Shown: positions 31,169-32,949 of the stretch, piece after piece
How the letters are laid out: each line of letters begins with the position of its first letter
How positions within the stretch are numbered: position 1 is the stretch's first letter
Source: Candidatus Saccharimonadota bacterium
GTDB lineage: Bacteria; Patescibacteriota; Saccharimonadia; Saccharimonadales; UBA4665
Length of the DNA: 32,949 nt
Assembly: GCA_028289125.1 (NCBI GenBank)
Contig: JAQGGZ010000003.1
Span: 1 to 32,949 of the forward strand
Direction of reading: 5' to 3'
The notes under the pieces: model-generated
The model's input: the letters and a program-made list of their open reading frames with translations, nothing else
What the model was told of the DNA's origin: nothing
The model's database searches: none
Translations under genes and position numbers: made by a program

Positions 31169-31303
31169 ACTTCTAGTATATGCCCATTAATCCAGCCTGG
31201 GCATTGCCCGCAGTTCGGCCAGCCGACGGACAGCACCGCTACGTTTATCGCTTTCGTCTTCTTAGACTCATCAGCACAAACACGCATTTGTGGAGCGATG
31301 GTT

Positions 31304-31404
31304 GGTGGAGTGGGGAGGCGGCGGTGAGGAGGGGTTATCACTGGATGTGATAATCTTTTCTCATTCGCCGAACCTCGACCCGTCTCCACCCTCTGTGGTA
31401 CTCA
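31304..31404 (-). repeat. 3' structure of the 168-aa membrane gene
   Basis: The long hairpin GGTGGAG/CTCCACC (31304-31310, 31384-31390) has inner CGGCG/CGCCG, TGAG/CTCA, and apical TTATCAC-TGGAT-GTGATAA, like the tip at 15884-15899. 31391-31404, over the stop, partly matches the inverted leader near the Shine-Dalgarno (GTA-TCAGT), with differences that keep G-U pairing. Confidence 0.6.
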
Positions 31405-31908
31405 GTTGTCGTAGCGGTACTCCTTACGCCAGATGCCGTAGGCATCGCGGTAGGTGTGGATCCCCACGCGGCGCGGGTTGCGGATGCCCTGCCGGACGTC
31501 CTTGGTGAAGACGTAGCCTCCGTTCTTGCGCCAGACACGCTTGGCAAGTTCCGCCGGACGTCGGTAGATGTAGATGGCGCCGACGAGCGTGAGCAGGGGT
31601 GACACCATGGCGATGACGTTCATGATGACGACGACCCAGCCGATGACGGGGATGCTCCACCACTCGTGAAGACTCTGCCAGGTCGCAGACCATCCGTAGC
31701 GGACAAGTGCGCCGAACAAGGCCGATCCCAGCAGCAGCTGGCCCAGCACGAGGTACGTATAGCGCTTGCGCTGCGTCATGACGAGCCGGCTGATGGCAAC
31801 GGTCTCCCGGACAGAGACGGCAACGTCGTACGCCTTGAGGCCGGTAGCGCCCAGGAAGGCGACGAGGAACGTCAGGTTCTGCAGCATTGCAGGTGACACG
31901 ATTTCCAC
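31402..31908 (-). CDS. Membrane protein with three helices and basic C-terminus, 168 aa
   Basis: 168 residues from a GTG with GGGAG six bases upstream. Helices are at about 8-25, 50-72 and 85-120 (YTYLVLGQLLLGSALFGALV, PVIGWVVVIMNVIAMVSPLL, LTLVGAIYIY); the C-terminus is basic and aromatic (RRVGIHTYRDAYGIWRKEYRYDN). A frame to 32094 exists only by reading through the leader. A short in-frame ATG at 31885 is an alternative. The family is not recognised. Confidence 0.65.
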   Translation of the reverse strand: MEIVSPAMLQNLTFLVAFLGATGLKAYDVAVSVRETVAISRLVMTQRKRYTYLVLGQLLLGSALFGALVRYGWSATWQSLHEWWSIPVIGWVVVIMNVIAMVSPLLTLVGAIYIYRRPAELAKRVWRKNGGYVFTKDVRQGIRNPRRVGIHTYRDAYGIWRKEYRYDN

Positions 31909-32022
31909 TGAATACTCCCAGATTTGTGAGTGTGTACTTAGGTTTCCACACTCGGTGCAACAGTTTGGAGTTTCCTCGCAAAAAGTCATATAGATATTAG
32001 CATAAATGCTTTGATTTGTCAA
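31909..32022 (-). promoter_or_regulatory. Type III cassette promoter and leader (168-aa membrane gene)
   Basis: On the minus strand: TTGACA (32022-32017), 17 bp, TAATAT (31999-31994). The mRNA begins ACTTTTTGCGAG-GAAA-CTC-CAA (a GNRA-type tetraloop), then GTTGCACC, then GAGTGTG-GAAACCTAAGTA-CACACTC (plus strand 31928-31953), the second copy of the type III hairpin. Confidence 0.75.
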
Positions 32023-32149
32023 TGATTGTAACAGGGGTGGAGTGGTATAAAGCACGTCTTGCCGGGGGTTCACTGTGGTGCAACGGCCCCACATTCTTCC
32101 ATACGACGCTCAATCTTTAACACATTAAAAACTCGGTGAAGTAGGGAAT

Positions 32150-32262
32150 GAGAGCGGGGGTGGTCGGCGGCGAAGAAGGTGTTGATGCGACCGAATGGTC
32201 ACTCCTCTCCGCCGCCGTACCAGCAACCCCGTCTCTCGTGCTGTGTCCTCAATGAGAGGACG
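32150..32262 (-). repeat. 3' structure of the 112-aa gene
   Basis: Long hairpin GAGAGCGGGG/CCCCGTCTCTC with CGGCGGCG/CGCCGCCG (32150-32237). GTCTCTCG (32231-32238) is an inverted copy of 32660-32667 in the leader. A small hairpin GTCCTC/GAGGAC (32246-32262) lies next to the stop. Confidence 0.6.
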
Positions 32263-32272
32263 GGTAGTGCTT

Positions 32273-32611
32273 TCAGACGTGCTTGGCGATGCGCGCCACC
32301 GCGGGGAAGTCAGTGAGCTGATGCTGCAGGTCGAGGACGACCTTCCACTCCTCGATGAGCTGCTCGGCTTCGGTCACCCGTTGCAAGTGCTCACCTCCGG
32401 CGAAAATGGGGTTCCGACCCTCAGCGCTCACTTCAGACTTCTGTCTCGTGGCGGCTTCACGGCCGATTGCTACCTGGCCGGTGAGCACGTCAACGATCAG
32501 CTGGGCATCATTGGCCTCGATCGCCGTCTGAGTTGTTCTGTTCAGGAACTGACTGGTACGACCCGCGAGGTCTCTCAGTTCTGCCTGGAGGTTGGTAAGC
32601 AAGGCTCCCAC
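32273..32611 (-). CDS. Helical hypothetical protein, 112 aa
   Basis: 112 residues from a GTG preceded by AAGGAAGAG. Mostly helix with heptad-like hydrophobics (LLTNLQAELRDLAGRTSQFL, RVTEAEQLIEEWKVVLDLQ), so possibly a coiled coil. No signal or membrane helix. The family is not recognised. Divergent from the gene at 32720. Confidence 0.6.
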   Translation of the reverse strand: MGALLTNLQAELRDLAGRTSQFLNRTTQTAIEANDAQLIVDVLTGQVAIGREAATRQKSEVSAEGRNPIFAGGEHLQRVTEAEQLIEEWKVVLDLQHQLTDFPAVARIAKHV

Positions 32612-32719
32612 TATCTCTTCCTTTCGGTCGATTTCCTCAGCACGTCATGTCACTCAAGTCGAGAGACACTACGCATAAACTATAATATTTTCATCATTTT
32701 TACAAACCTAGGAGGCCCT
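32612..32719. promoter_or_regulatory. Overlapping divergent promoters
   Basis: TATAGT on the minus strand (32684-32679) and TATAAT on the plus strand (32681-32686) overlap almost completely, so the two genes share one A+T-rich core. AGGAGG at 32710-32715 serves the plus gene. Confidence 0.55.
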
Positions 32720-32949
32720 ATGTACGAATCAATCGACGAACCCGTCTCCGTCATTGCCATCTTCGGCAAAGGCTACCAGAGCATCCGGCCATTCAAGATG
32801 CAATGGCACGACAAGGACTACCTCATCAGGCAGGTCGGATACGTCCATAAATATAAAGAGGGCGTCACCATGTGGCATGTATTCTCAGTCACCGATGGTA
32901 TTAATTTCTTTGAGCTCAAGTTCAACTCCGAAGAGCTGAAGTGGATCCT
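32720..32949 (+). CDS. Small hypothetical protein, 3' end cut by window; paralogue of 12870 gene
   Basis: 76 codons visible, open to the window edge. MYESIDEPVSVIAIFGKGYQ is followed by IRPFKMQWHDKDYLI and HVFSVTDGINFFELKFNSEELKW, aligning with the 12870 protein in order and spacing. It is probably nearly complete at about 90 residues. AGGAGG lies four bases before the ATG. Confidence 0.75.
   Translation, partial: MYESIDEPVSVIAIFGKGYQSIRPFKMQWHDKDYLIRQVGYVHKYKEGVTMWHVFSVTDGINFFELKFNSEELKWI

Noticed and set aside
31909-32094. Longer N-terminus for the 168-aa membrane protein
   Set aside because: It would be translated from inside and upstream of the promoter and the type III leader hairpin; the GTG at 31908 has GGGAG at the right spacing.
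1-32949. tRNA or rRNA genes
   Set aside because: None recognised on either strand; hairpins near 18921-18979 have a branched look but lack tRNA consensus boxes.

Overview
The window looks like the chromosome of a Patescibacteria (CPR) cell, most likely a Saccharibacteria-like lineage. This rests on the gene set (DUF3048, CapA-type and VanY-type envelope proteins, a stand-alone GT2/GH5 glycan locus, RlmH, a UmuDC-like pair), the density of small orphan proteins, and the use of TGA as an ordinary stop, so not the recoded UGA-glycine code of SR1/Gracilibacteria. The assignment is inference.

Layout. 1-10016 is a compact core block: a pilin-like fragment, gltX, DUF3048, a histidine kinase/response regulator pair, a VanY-like peptidase, a CapA-like phosphatase, and a umuD-like / NAD(P)-binding protein / umuC operon. 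10013-25600 is an accessory block of about 20 genes, mostly small and unrecognised, on both strands, usually one gene per transcription unit. Recognisable members are a TylF-like methyltransferase, RlmH, a membrane-anchored thermonuclease, a divergent OMP decarboxylase, a nucleoside deoxyribosyltransferase-like protein, a winged-helix/Nudix fusion and a free-standing RNA polymerase alpha-CTD-like protein. 25668-31168 holds a processive GT2, a three-part GT2/GT-C/GH5 fusion and an SRAP protein. 31200-32949 returns to accessory cassettes.

The main discovery is a repeated transcription-unit design in the accessory block. About a dozen small genes each have a good promoter, a hairpin starting at the predicted mRNA 5' end, a short leader segment complementary to a segment just after the same gene's stop codon, often a leader hairpin, a strong Shine-Dalgarno, the gene, and a long imperfect 3' hairpin. 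At least three leader types exist, and each tends to go with a particular 3' layout. In type I (genes at 10187, 10968/11151, 19191 and 24903) the 3' end carries an extra conserved ~45-nt hairpin of the form GCAAT-CCCC-(A/G)AGCGCA. In type II (17106, 21535, 24255) that hairpin is absent. In type III (23594, 31402) the leader has a hairpin with the conserved loop GGAAAC(A/C)TAAGTAC. Two tandem paralogous membrane microproteins share a fourth leader type. Several arms and stems differ between copies in ways that keep pairing.

Core genes are different. gltX, capA, vanY, SRAP, the GT2, the Nudix gene and others have a -10-like hexamer 6-8 nt before the start codon and no Shine-Dalgarno, the signature of leaderless mRNAs. 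The window therefore seems to hold two expression regimes: leaderless core genes, and accessory genes with long structured leaders and panhandle-forming mRNAs.
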